Made by a program: the position numbers and the translations under genes. 64,000 bases of DNA from Cytophagales bacterium WSM2-2 (lineage in GTDB: Bacteria > Bacteroidota > Bacteroidia > Cytophagales > Cyclobacteriaceae). The first letter of the stretch is position 1; each line of letters begins with the position of its first letter. The stretch is taken from positions 62,001 through 126,000 of the forward strand of contig BNHL01000001.1 of the NCBI GenBank assembly GCA_015472025.1, given 5' to 3'. Below the pieces are notes generated by a model. The model was not told the origin of the DNA, searched no databases, and worked only from the letters and a program-made list of their open reading frames with translations. Positions 38,201-44,546 of this stretch are shown here, piece by piece.

Positions 38201-38943
38201 AGACCTTTCAAGTCTTCAGTCGTACTGCCATTGTTCCACTCGTATGTATAAGGCGGAACACCACCACCTACGGTAATATCAATACTGCCCGTAGCATCAC
38301 CATTACATTTTATATTTTGGACATCGTCCAGTGACCGGACGATCAAAGGTTTTTCAAGGACCTCAGCGGTAAAGATTTCCTGGCACAAATTAGCATCCGT
38401 AATCAACACCGAGTAATTCCCGGAGTTTACATTTTTGATATCTTCGGTCTTCGCACCATTACTCCAGTTATAGGTATAAGGAGCTTTTCCACCTGTTACT
38501 AAAATATCGACTTCACCATTGTTGTATCCATAGCAAAGGATATCAGTAGTCTTGACAACTTTACCTCCGAGTTTTGGAGGCTCTTTCACTTCGATCTCCA
38601 GAGTATCACTACAGCTAAATCCGTCAGATACTGCAACTCTGTATTTTCCAGCTTTAAGAGCGGCAATATCCTGGGTCGTATCGCCATGCGTCCAATGGTA
38701 CCGATAGGGAGGGTAACCCCCTGAAGGCTCAATATTGATCGCCCCCTTTTTTTCGCCAAAGCAATTGTTATCAGTGACCGCAGCCACCTTCACGATAATT
38801 TTTGGTGATTGAGTAATGATGATGTTCACTCCTCCTTTGTCAGTGGGGGGAACCGGTTTGTCTTGTGAAAGGGAAGGAAAGGATAAAAATAGTAATGCAA
38901 GAACTAAGAAAACCAACAGGCTTCTTGTAGAGAATGTTTTCAT
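32248..38943 (-). CDS. Giant SprB-repeat protein with C-terminal OmpA domain
   Basis: Predicted 2231-residue envelope protein. A signal peptide (LLVFLVLALLFLSFPSLSQ) precedes 27 tandem SprB-type repeats from about residue 44 to 2088, each near 75 residues and built around GGV-PY-Y-WSNG, T-DI--L-AG-YSV-VTD and NGC. Most repeats have two cysteines, one before the G(D/E)xxG turn and one in NGC. The last 143 residues form an OmpA domain (RDILFDVAKATIKP, SIEGHTDSDGD, SKGWGESKPI, NRRVEF). SprB repeats are known from the gliding adhesin of Flavobacterium. No T9SS C-terminal sorting domain is visible; the OmpA domain suggests tethering to peptidoglycan. Whether the repeats face the surface or the periplasm is unresolved. 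Confidence 0.93.
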   Translation of the reverse strand: MKTFSTRSLLVFLVLALLFLSFPSLSQDKPVPPTDKGGVNIIITQSPKIIVKVAAVTDNNCFGEKKGAINIEPSGGYPPYRYHWTHGDTTQDIAALKAGKYRVAVSDGFSCSDTLEIEVKEPPKLGGKVVKTTDILCYGYNNGEVDILVTGGKAPYTYNWSNGAKTEDIKNVNSGNYSVLITDANLCQEIFTAEVLEKPLIVRSLDDVQNIKCNGDATGSIDITVGGGVPPYTYEWNNGSTTEDLKGLKAGVFEVVVKDSKGCTEVSSTKVVEPAAISVTFDEIKNLRCFGDIGGSININVLGGKQPYSYQWSNNANTQDITGVPAGEYTVKITDNNGCTNSVNTKVTEPPLLNVALVEAKDISFNGGKDGSINIDVNGGVAPYKYKWNNGSDQQDITNLTAGSYSVRVNDAAGCAKILNASVTQPTPMVVRLDNVTQISCNGNKTGEINVSVAGGVTPYTYLWNTGETTKDIKGLGAGKYSLTITDKNGFNQKVEATISEPPLFNVQVVSTTNINCNSGSNGAIDIKVEGGVQPYRYRWSNGQTSQDLLNVPFGDYSVKITDANGCENDLKAVILQPEALKLNFENLTNINCNGQSTGALNLAVAGGVAPYKYKWSNGSDTEDIRGIKSGAYSVQVTDNNGCSESLSAQITEPRPLTLGEGAIKQVDCKDNSTGAISLNIAGGVSPYKYAWSSGDTSKNLSNIKAGVYALRVTDKNGCLYNYSKTITEPAKLTRQVDGINNILCFGDAKGAANISVAGGVTPYSYRWSNGTNTQDITGVKAGRYSVQIKDADGCADSLSVTIKENSLLTVKTKVNNINCFSEKSGMIDLTVTGGVRAYRYQWSNNQKTEDIRDLAAGNYSVVVKDSVGCTAISDAQIIEPPKLVASLQSYNDINCNGDKTGAVTVRVTGGTLPYKYKWNSGDTTLNLSNVVAGNYSFTATDAGGCSQTVKANLLQPTKVDYLVKSVTNVSCFGDKSGAIDISVSGGVGPYVYKWSNGAVTQDIESASAGKYSVQLTDAKGCVKTLEAEITQPAELLVKLESSVNIQCFGDRNGAVSITVAGGVAPYKYLWSNGAITQNIAQLPAGSYAVTVTDSKGCSQTLSASVTQPPQLIAKLGEVKHISCFGDRTGSIPLAVTGGVTPYSFKWSNGSVTQNLENVGSGTYTVTITDKNGCAQTLSATINQPLKLVSSVIATKDVTCFGGDNGSVNVSVIGGTHPYKYSWSNGLTVRDLTDTKAGKYKLTIVDANGCRDSSIVVTIKEPSLLDVQVVKVTNIVKYGLSNGAVDVNVVGGVQPYKYSWSNGAITQDIAAVPGGNYSLKVTDANGCEKSIAATITQPPPLFVKLLSTQDIKCANDKNGNAMIDVSGGVAPYSYKWSNGDSTKNLSNTVAGDYSVTVTDANGHTQILSVKISQPSAIIAQLNFAKNLLCNSDNTGAIQVTVTGGQQPYKYQWSSGQTTEDLTNIAAGEYSMTVTDASGCKQTIKTTLTQPDAFTAKIVEAKNVLCKGDKLGEIRIDVTGGVTPYRYSWSNGDKSKDITAAPAGSYSVKITDTNGCVQSLSAAITEPAELIATLGSVINNNCFGETKGGVQVTVAGGKQPYRYAWSNNDTTKNVSNLAVGDYSLQVTDANGCSKNLKATITGAPLLESKVKDIVNVKCFGDKTGGVSVDVNGGALPYTFAWSNGATKQNLTDLPAGDFQLTVKDTKGCSSVLTAKVSQPVQLTVALDTVHNVKCFGESKGFVDVSVSGGAQPYSYLWSNGAKSEDLVNTIAGNYTVKVKDGNGCVANLNAIVAEPTKLSLVLDSLVNVACSSQETGKVAVSAKGGLQPYNYLWNTGATSRRVTNVAAGDYSVTVSDANGCKANYSSTITQPRKLIKSIDAITDIRCSGENSGSIFVTVLEGISPYTFKWSNGAETEDLSNLPAGNYKLTITEGNGCKSTLDATIEEPASYKATIAAVTNVKCFGESLGAIDVSVSGGVEPYQFAWSNSAKTEDIKDVRADSYSVLITDANGCLKTLHADVTQPDVLSLHIDSVRNVKCCGDASGAIYISVRGGVKPYNYRWSHGATTEDITKLTLGVYTVTVTDANGCVVATPDEMSLFEQVVSKGMFSTRDILFDVAKATIKPQSFTTINKIATFMKEYPSTSFSIEGHTDSDGDAIANQKLSEARAEAIKQALIKFGIRDYRLKSKGWGESKPIATNATVEGKATNRRVEFVSLTGTLEGGLVESQLNNK
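32680..38814 (-). repeat. 27 tandem SprB-type coding repeats
   Basis: Coding repeat array of about 227 bases per unit. Every unit contains the core GG-x-x-P-Y (unit 11 has A-Y, unit 25 has EG). The units are diverged from each other at the DNA level, so recent expansion by slippage is unlikely. Units 5, 6, 17 and 18 each lack one of the two cysteines. Confidence 0.88.
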
Positions 38944-38977
38944 GGGGTTCTTCAGTTTGGGGTTTGAAGGTTAACGT

Positions 38978-38985
38978 CAAATATA
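38978..38985 (-). promoter_or_regulatory. Candidate -7 box for the giant SprB-repeat gene
   Basis: Read leftward the site is TATATTTG, matching TAnnTTTG, with a TTGG 15 bases further upstream, shorter than ideal. It leaves a leader of roughly 30 bases before the ATG. Confidence 0.45.
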
Positions 38986-39468
38986 AAATGCCAAAAAGGG
39001 CCAAGTTCTGCGCCTGTAGCTATATTATATCCAGTGTAAGATTATTAGGACTTTTCTATTTTGATAGCCCAAGCGCTTACATAAGCTAATAAAAAAACTG
39101 ACAAAATCTCCTTAGAACGGGTTATATCTCCATGATTACATTAGAGTTACACCAAAGTGATCTTTCGGACTGTGATTATAAGCAGGCTAACAATTGATAG
39201 TGGCTGCTACCTTTTCCGTGTAAGATTAATACTTATTCTGATACATAGCCCCGGAGTGCGACCCCTCATTCAGCAATCACCAGTCCCGATAGCTAAGTAC
39301 GCTTATTGGGATTGGAAGCATTGGGAGAAAATCCCATTCCAGCCAGGCTTTATGAAGTTATAGAACTCAACAGCAGGCTAAGTCAGGTAAAATCAGTTTC
39401 AAGGAAATTGGCCATACCAGACCACTTCCATTTTAGTTTTTGAGAAATGAAAAAACCGCGATAGTTTC

Positions 39469-39476
39469 TAAATTTG
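39469..39476 (+). promoter_or_regulatory. Candidate -7 box for kdnA
   Basis: TAAATTTG lies 17 bases before the kdnA ATG. A TTTTTG occurs upstream but 26 bases away, so only the -7 element fits. Confidence 0.45.
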
Positions 39477-39493
39477 CGTGAAATTTTAAGATC

Positions 39494-40699
39494 ATGCCAG
39501 GCACCGAATTATTTGGAAAAGAAGAAAAAAAGGAGATCAACGATGTTCTCGAAACGGGTATCCTCTTTCGCTACAACCACGATGCACAGCGCAACGACAT
39601 CTGGAAAGCGCGTGAGTTTGAAAATGAAGTGAAGAAGTTATTGGGCGCCAAATATGCCCATGCGGTGTCCAGTGGTTCTACTGCGGTGGCCTGCGCGCTG
39701 GCTTCTGCCGGTATTGGTGCTGGCGATGAAGTGATCGTACCTCCCTTCACTTTTATTGCTTCTGTTGAGGCGGTATTGTTTGCAGGTGCGCTGCCTGTGT
39801 TTGCCGAAATTGATGAAACACTTTGCCTTAGTGCGAAAGGGATCAAAGCAGCAATCACTCCTAAAACAAAAGCAGTGCTTCTCGTACACATGTGCGGTGG
39901 TATGGCACAGATGGATGAGATCTTGAAACTCTGTAAAGAACACAACATCACATTGATTGAAGATGCAGGCCAGGCGTTTGCCGCTTCATATAAAGGAACT
40001 TCAGTAGGATTATTAGGAAAAACAGGTTGCTATTCTTTCGACTTCTTCAAGATCGCGACCTGTGGTGAAGGTGGTGTGATGGTGACCAATGATGAGCAGT
40101 GTTACAAAAATGCCGACTGCTATTCCGACCACGGTCACAGTCACGTAGGCAACAACCGCGGCATGGAGCCGCATCCTATCCTTGGTTACAACTATCGCAT
40201 TGGTGAACTAAGCGCTGCTATCGGACTTGCACAGACCCGCAAAGTGCCTTTCATTCTGGAAAAGAACAGGGAACACAAAAAAATACTGACTGACATCCTC
40301 TCAAAAGTTCCGGGTGTTAGCTTCAGCACGTTACCTGATCCGTCAGGCGATTCAGCTACATTTTTAAATATGTTTTTGCCTGACACCGAATCGGCAAAAA
40401 GAACGGTGGATGAATTTAATAAAGAAGGTGTTGCCGGTTTCAATTATTGGTTCTTGAATATGTATCACTTCATCAACCAGTGGGATCACATCAAGAATTT
40501 GAATGTTGCTGCCAAGCTTCCAATCCATTTGTTGGGTGCACCACAAGACTATAAGAATCTCAACTTACCTAAATCACAAGAAGTAGTGGGCCGATTGATT
40601 TCATTTGGAATCCGTTGCACCTGGACACAGGAAGAAGTGAAATCACTCGCGAATAAGATCGCAGGTTGTGTGCAGAAAGCAATGGCAGTGACGGCATAA
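39494..40699 (+). CDS. kdnA: DegT/DnrJ/EryC1/StrS aminotransferase, probable 8-amino-Kdo transaminase KdnA
   Basis: Predicted 401-residue PLP-dependent sugar aminotransferase. The PLP lysine is K186 in SFDFFKIATCGEGG, with the preceding LIEDAGQAFAASYKG region holding the ring-binding aspartate. KdnA of Shewanella transaminates the 8-aldehyde of Kdo, made by the iron-dependent dehydrogenase KdnB, giving 8-amino-Kdo in lipopolysaccharide. The symbol is used because a KdnB-like dehydrogenase lies two genes downstream and the sequence layout fits; DegT family members with other substrates exist. An LRR-like gene lies between them, in the same direction with an 17-base gap. Confidence 0.8.
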   Translation: MPGTELFGKEEKKEINDVLETGILFRYNHDAQRNDIWKAREFENEVKKLLGAKYAHAVSSGSTAVACALASAGIGAGDEVIVPPFTFIASVEAVLFAGALPVFAEIDETLCLSAKGIKAAITPKTKAVLLVHMCGGMAQMDEILKLCKEHNITLIEDAGQAFAASYKGTSVGLLGKTGCYSFDFFKIATCGEGGVMVTNDEQCYKNADCYSDHGHSHVGNNRGMEPHPILGYNYRIGELSAAIGLAQTRKVPFILEKNREHKKILTDILSKVPGVSFSTLPDPSGDSATFLNMFLPDTESAKRTVDEFNKEGVAGFNYWFLNMYHFINQWDHIKNLNVAAKLPIHLLGAPQDYKNLNLPKSQEVVGRLISFGIRCTWTQEEVKSLANKIAGCVQKAMAVTA

Positions 40700-40716
40700 G
40701 AAAGAAGACAGCGAAC

Positions 40717-41664
40717 ATGTCTTCGCCTCAGCTTATCCCTTTCGATATTCTCAGGAAAACGGAGCGCCCTGATTCGCTGGTGCGTCATGGTGCATATAAG
40801 CTGGATGCTAAGTTTCTGAAACGAATAAAGGAGTTGGTCTTTTATGAAAAAGTTGTTGCCGGGGAAGAAGACAATTTTAAGTTTCTGCCAAGTTTACAGC
40901 AGCTTCACCTGAACAAAGGAGTAGACCAACCACAGACACTTGCTAATATCCTCCCTATTCTTCCGAAACTTCGGTCATTGGTCGTTAAAAATTGGGGCGC
41001 CAATTTTGATACATTTTCTCTATTAAGCTCGCTGGCCGATCTTGATGTTGAGTACATCGGTAAACAGAAAAGCATCGAGCTAAAGCAAACAAATCTACGT
41101 TTTCTCAAAATGCATCTTACGAATAGTATTGATGCATTGGACCTTAGTCAATTGATCCAACTGGAAAATTTCTACATCAGCGGGTTCATACCCACTGAAT
41201 TTCTATGCAATGAAAAATTAACAGGCCTTACGGTTTATTCTTCACCTGACAACGAAAAATTAACGGCAATCACTTTTGACGGAAACGCTTTTCGGTCTGC
41301 AAAGAATATTCATCTATTTGATTTGTACATTCCATTGTCTGTTGAAAAAGTGACACCGCTTCCGTGGGTTAAAACGCTTAACTACATGCCTGACATAAAT
41401 TTTGAAATGATACCCCAGTTTTTCGGTGGATTGGAAACACTATCTATTCATGGAGCGGGCTTACGTGACCTCAATACAATCCTTTACGGCCTTCCTTCAC
41501 TGAAGAATTTAAGGATCGGGTTTCCCAGTATTTCAGAGGAGGAGATCATTGGAATTCAAAATAATTTTCACAAGGTTGCCATGACTGCAAATCTCTCCAC
41601 AGGAATGCCCTTCACGGAGCGGTTTTTCGAAAACGGGAAATGGGAAGAATATGTGACACGGTAA
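40717..41664 (+). CDS. Leucine-rich-repeat-like protein between kdnA and kdnB
   Basis: Predicted 315-residue protein with spaced leucine-rich stretches: LPSLQQLHLNKG, LPKLRSLVVKNW, LSSLADLDVEYIG, QTNLRFLKMHLT, LIQLENFYISGF, GLETLSIHGAGL and LPSLKNLRIGFP. The LxxLxxLxhxxx pattern is that of an irregular LRR solenoid. No signal peptide or membrane segment, so it is predicted cytoplasmic. The frame is open back to a TTG inside kdnA; ATG at 40717 is the first one outside that gene. Role unknown; co-orientation and the 17-base gap make co-transcription with kdnA likely. A glycan-pathway scaffold or regulator is only a guess. Confidence 0.7.
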   Translation: MSSPQLIPFDILRKTERPDSLVRHGAYKLDAKFLKRIKELVFYEKVVAGEEDNFKFLPSLQQLHLNKGVDQPQTLANILPILPKLRSLVVKNWGANFDTFSLLSSLADLDVEYIGKQKSIELKQTNLRFLKMHLTNSIDALDLSQLIQLENFYISGFIPTEFLCNEKLTGLTVYSSPDNEKLTAITFDGNAFRSAKNIHLFDLYIPLSVEKVTPLPWVKTLNYMPDINFEMIPQFFGGLETLSIHGAGLRDLNTILYGLPSLKNLRIGFPSISEEEIIGIQNNFHKVAMTANLSTGMPFTERFFENGKWEEYVTR

Positions 41665-41733
41665 AACAGAAATCACGTCAATTTTTATTTCAACCGGATT
41701 AATTTCGTCTCTCGATACATGCCCTGAATTTTG

Positions 41734-41741
41734 TATTTTTG
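41734..41741 (+). promoter_or_regulatory. Candidate -7 box for kdnB
   Basis: TATTTTTG fits TAnnTTTG and sits 18 bases before the ATG at 41760. No TTTG is seen at the right distance upstream. It suggests that kdnB can be transcribed separately from kdnA. Confidence 0.4.
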
Positions 41742-41759
41742 CCCACTGATTTAATCCAC

Positions 41760-42839
41760 ATGCACAAGAATTTTAAAGGAATAGAGAAGACCGTTTTCGG
41801 TCGCGGAAGTTTCAGTCAGCTCGGAGACATCCTCAATGAAAAACGTAACGAGAACGACAAATTCATGCTTTTCGTGGTGGATAATTATTTCAAAGGCAAA
41901 GACCTCGCAAAAAAAATACCTTCACAGAACGGAGACATTGTCAAGTTCATTGACGTGGATCAATACGAACCCACTACAGAACAGATTGACTCTTTGAGAG
42001 ACGAAGTGAAAGGTTCAAAAGGAATTCCTTCAGCAGTAGTAGGTATTGGCGGAGGATCGATCATGGATATCGCCAAAGCAGTATCGTTGATGTTTACAAA
42101 TGAAGGCTCTTCAACTTTGTACCAGGGATTGAACCTGATCAAGAAGCCCGGTATCTATCATGTTGGTGTACCAACTATTTCGGGCACTGGCGCTGAGGTG
42201 TCAATGACTGCAGTACTCACCGGTCCTGAAAAAAAATTAGGGTTAAAATGTGAATGGACTGTCTTCAACCAGGTGGTTCTTGATCCCGAGTTGATCGCTA
42301 CTGTTCCGCGTAATTGGTGGTTCTACACCGGAATGGATACCTACATTCACTGCATCGAGTCTGAAAATGGGGTTTTAAATAATGCCTATTCCCACTCCTA
42401 TGCAGAGCAAGCGTTAAAACTTTGCCGGGATATTTACACTGGAGAAAAAAGCGGACAAACTCCCGAGAATGATGATAAGCTTATGGTCGCGTCCCTCATG
42501 GGCGGCCTGAGTCTCACGTACTCCGAAGTAGGTGTTTGTCATGCCCTGTCCTACGGACTTTCCAAAATCCTGGGAACAAGACACTGCTATGCCAATTGCT
42601 TAGCATTTAATCACCTTCAGGATTACTATGCTGAAGGTGTTAAAGAATTCAAGACCATGATCGCCAAACACAAAATCGATCTTCCACAGAACTTATCTAA
42701 AGGGTGGACTCCCGAACAGATCACGGCCATGGCGAAAGTAGCTTACAACCTCCCGCACATGTGGGCGCACGCAATCGGTCCTGACTGGAAAGAAAAAGTG
42801 ACCATCGAAAGTATCAGTGAATTGTACCGTAGACTGTAG
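41760..42839 (+). CDS. kdnB: Iron-containing alcohol dehydrogenase, probable Kdo 8-oxidase KdnB
   Basis: Predicted 359-residue group III alcohol dehydrogenase fold. The NAD-binding GGGSIMDIAKAV is at about residue 98, followed by PTISGTGAEVS. Iron ligands are expected in GMDTYIHCIES (D and H), VCHALSYGLS (H) and RHCYANCLAFNHL (H). KdnB of Shewanella oxidises C8 of Kdo to an aldehyde, which KdnA aminates to 8-amino-Kdo. The frame is open back to a TTG at 41739 that overlaps a promoter, so ATG at 41760 is used. The gene is 95 bases after the LRR-like gene. Confidence 0.82.
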   Translation: MHKNFKGIEKTVFGRGSFSQLGDILNEKRNENDKFMLFVVDNYFKGKDLAKKIPSQNGDIVKFIDVDQYEPTTEQIDSLRDEVKGSKGIPSAVVGIGGGSIMDIAKAVSLMFTNEGSSTLYQGLNLIKKPGIYHVGVPTISGTGAEVSMTAVLTGPEKKLGLKCEWTVFNQVVLDPELIATVPRNWWFYTGMDTYIHCIESENGVLNNAYSHSYAEQALKLCRDIYTGEKSGQTPENDDKLMVASLMGGLSLTYSEVGVCHALSYGLSKILGTRHCYANCLAFNHLQDYYAEGVKEFKTMIAKHKIDLPQNLSKGWTPEQITAMAKVAYNLPHMWAHAIGPDWKEKVTIESISELYRRL

Positions 42840-42843
42840 AAAG

Positions 42844-43731
42844 TTACTTTCGTTTATAAAATTTGAGTTGCGCCAATGGCTTTCCCAAACGCGTTTCACT
42901 GATTGTGTAAAATCCTGATTTGTCATTCGTAAAACAGATGGCTTCACCCTGCGGTTCAGGAGTGTAGGGAAGTTCTACAGGTTCTTTGGCAAGAAGTTCA
43001 ACCAATGATTTTTCATTCGTCTTTTTCCAATAATAAATGCTCGGATAGTTTTTGATCAGTACTTCCTTTCCATCCAGCGAAATGGATCCTGCCGTAACCC
43101 AGTTAAAAGGTAGCGACAAAACTTTAACGGGCTTCAAAGTATCTTTCGGATAGGGATATTTTTGGAGATAAACGTTCACCTTCTCTTCGCGCTTCGAAAC
43201 GAGATACAAATCGTTATTGGAAGGATCGATCATCAGCGTTTCAGTGTCCCGTTTTCCGTCAGGCATTTTGATAACCAGCGTTTCGATATTTGTGATGGTT
43301 TGTTCTTTACCGTTTTTCAATGAGGGCTCCTCAAACCGGTATAAGTATTTAAAGTCGTATGCCGCGTTGTTATCGCCTATCTCGGCAACGTAGATGTATT
43401 TCTTCTCTTTTTTGGGGCCGGGGCCAACGGCAATGTCTTCCCAGTCACGATTAACAATTCCTGAAAGTTTACAAACCATTTTGGTTTTGGCCGTATTGTC
43501 AATAAGGAAAACCTCGGCCGGATTGCCGCTGTCGTTAAGCGCCCAAAGGCAGCCCGGATTCTGGAAGCTTGCCACAAGGCCGGAGGCTTCTACCAGGCGT
43601 TGCTCGATCGCCCCCTTCTCCTTGGCTCCGGCAAAGCGTTTATCATCCTTTACAAAATCCTGGGCGTACGTCCAGCGACCAAAAAGTACTACTAGCAGGA
43701 GAAATGGTAATCGCATAGCTAATCGATTCAA
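42844..43731 (-). CDS. Secreted protein of unknown function, possible beta-propeller
   Basis: Predicted 295-residue protein with a signal peptide (LPFLLLVVLFGRWTYAQ). The body has repeated beta-strand motifs such as LWALNDSGNPAEVFLID, DWEDIAVGPGP, YIYVAEIGDNNAAY and DLYLVSKREEKVNVY, resembling SdiA-regulated or NHL-type beta-propellers. The D-S-G-N and GDN turns are typical of calcium-binding loops. No named family can be fixed. It converges with kdnB four bases away and is divergent from the tRNA methyltransferase gene. Confidence 0.7.
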   Translation of the reverse strand: MNRLAMRLPFLLLVVLFGRWTYAQDFVKDDKRFAGAKEKGAIEQRLVEASGLVASFQNPGCLWALNDSGNPAEVFLIDNTAKTKMVCKLSGIVNRDWEDIAVGPGPKKEKKYIYVAEIGDNNAAYDFKYLYRFEEPSLKNGKEQTITNIETLVIKMPDGKRDTETLMIDPSNNDLYLVSKREEKVNVYLQKYPYPKDTLKPVKVLSLPFNWVTAGSISLDGKEVLIKNYPSIYYWKKTNEKSLVELLAKEPVELPYTPEPQGEAICFTNDKSGFYTISETRLGKPLAQLKFYKRK

Positions 43732-43738
43732 TAGTTTC

Positions 43739-43746
43739 TAATTTTG
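43739..43746 (+). promoter_or_regulatory. Candidate -7 box for the tRNA methyltransferase gene
   Basis: TAATTTTG matches TAnnTTTG and ends seven bases before the start codon, implying an almost leaderless message. No -33 partner is obvious. Confidence 0.35.
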
Positions 43747-43753
43747 GTAACCG

Positions 43754-44470
43754 ATGAAGAGCAAGGCAAAAGCAAATATATTCCATTTCAAAAAGTTCTC
43801 TATAGGCGATGACCGCTGTGCGATGAAGGTGGGAACGGACGCGGTATTGCTGGGCGCCTGGGTAAGAATTAACAGGGCCAAACATATACTTGACATCGGT
43901 GCAGGCAGCGGGGTCATTTCTTTGATGCTCGCTCAGAGAAGCGGTGAGGATGCACTCGTTGATGCCGTTGAAATAGTGAAAGCCGATGCAGAGCAGGCAA
44001 ATGAGAATGTACTAAACTCACCATGGCCAAATAAGGTGACTATCTATCAGAAAGCAATCCAGGCTTTTGACCCACCGTACAAATATGATTTGATTGTAAG
44101 TAACCCACCATACTTCGTCAATAGTCTCCTTCCTCCATCAGAGTCACGGGTTAAAGCCCGGCATACCATAAGTCTGAGTTTTGAAGAACTATTGGAACAT
44201 TCTCTCCGGCTGCTCAATCGCAATGGCAGGCTGGCGGTAATCCTTCCGCATGATGAAGGGAATACCTTCAGATCTATGGCACTGGCTAAGAAACTTCATC
44301 TGCTTCGGGAGACTGCTTTTTATTCCCGAATGGATAAGCCACAGGAGAGGTGGCTTTTCGAATTTTCACAAACTCCGCAAAAAGGAATCTCGGGAAGCCT
44401 TACCCTTTACGATTCAAACTCAAATAAATCCTCCGGCTATCGCGCTATCACGGACGATTTTTATCTTTGA
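43754..44470 (+). CDS. tRNA1(Val) adenine-37 N6-methyltransferase
   Basis: Predicted 238-residue SAM-dependent N6-adenine methyltransferase of the TrmN6/YfiC family that modifies A37 of tRNA-Val. Motif I is ILDIGAGSGVISLMLAQ, the acidic loop follows at VDAVEI, and the catalytic NPPY is in LIVSNPPYFVNS. The first 25 residues (FHFKKFSIGDDRCAMKVGTDAVLLGAW) are diagnostic of the group. Assignment by motifs and overall layout; other N6-methyltransferases of RNA are close relatives. Transcribed alone or with the DUF5916 gene downstream. Confidence 0.88.
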   Translation: MKSKAKANIFHFKKFSIGDDRCAMKVGTDAVLLGAWVRINRAKHILDIGAGSGVISLMLAQRSGEDALVDAVEIVKADAEQANENVLNSPWPNKVTIYQKAIQAFDPPYKYDLIVSNPPYFVNSLLPPSESRVKARHTISLSFEELLEHSLRLLNRNGRLAVILPHDEGNTFRSMALAKKLHLLRETAFYSRMDKPQERWLFEFSQTPQKGISGSLTLYDSNSNKSSGYRAITDDFYL

Positions 44471-44546
44471 GCCCGAAATAACCTAATTGCCGCCCAAACA
44501 AATGATCTCTCGCGATCAGGCCTCATTTTTATCATGCGTGTTCTCC

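Larger units (their letters stand above)
38944..39493. other. 550-base non-coding region between the SprB-repeat gene and kdnA
   Basis: No convincing gene. A 68-codon open frame at 39157-39363 has no recognisable family and no signals. The region contains the SprB-repeat promoter at its left end, two adjacent RNA-like hairpins at 39281-39341 and a TAAATTTG box before kdnA. Confidence 0.55.

Noticed and set aside
32432-38251. Several plus-strand open frames of 60-110 codons inside the giant gene
   Set aside because: They are antisense shadows of the repetitive SprB coding sequence; they recur with its period and have no signals.
32680-38814. Regular 227-base periodicity that might be taken for a CRISPR or satellite repeat
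   Set aside because: It is the coding SprB-type repeat array in one long open frame with diverged units.
39157-39363. A 68-codon open frame upstream of kdnA
   Set aside because: No recognisable family, low-complexity composition, and it overlaps the hairpin pair at 39281-39341; treated as non-coding.
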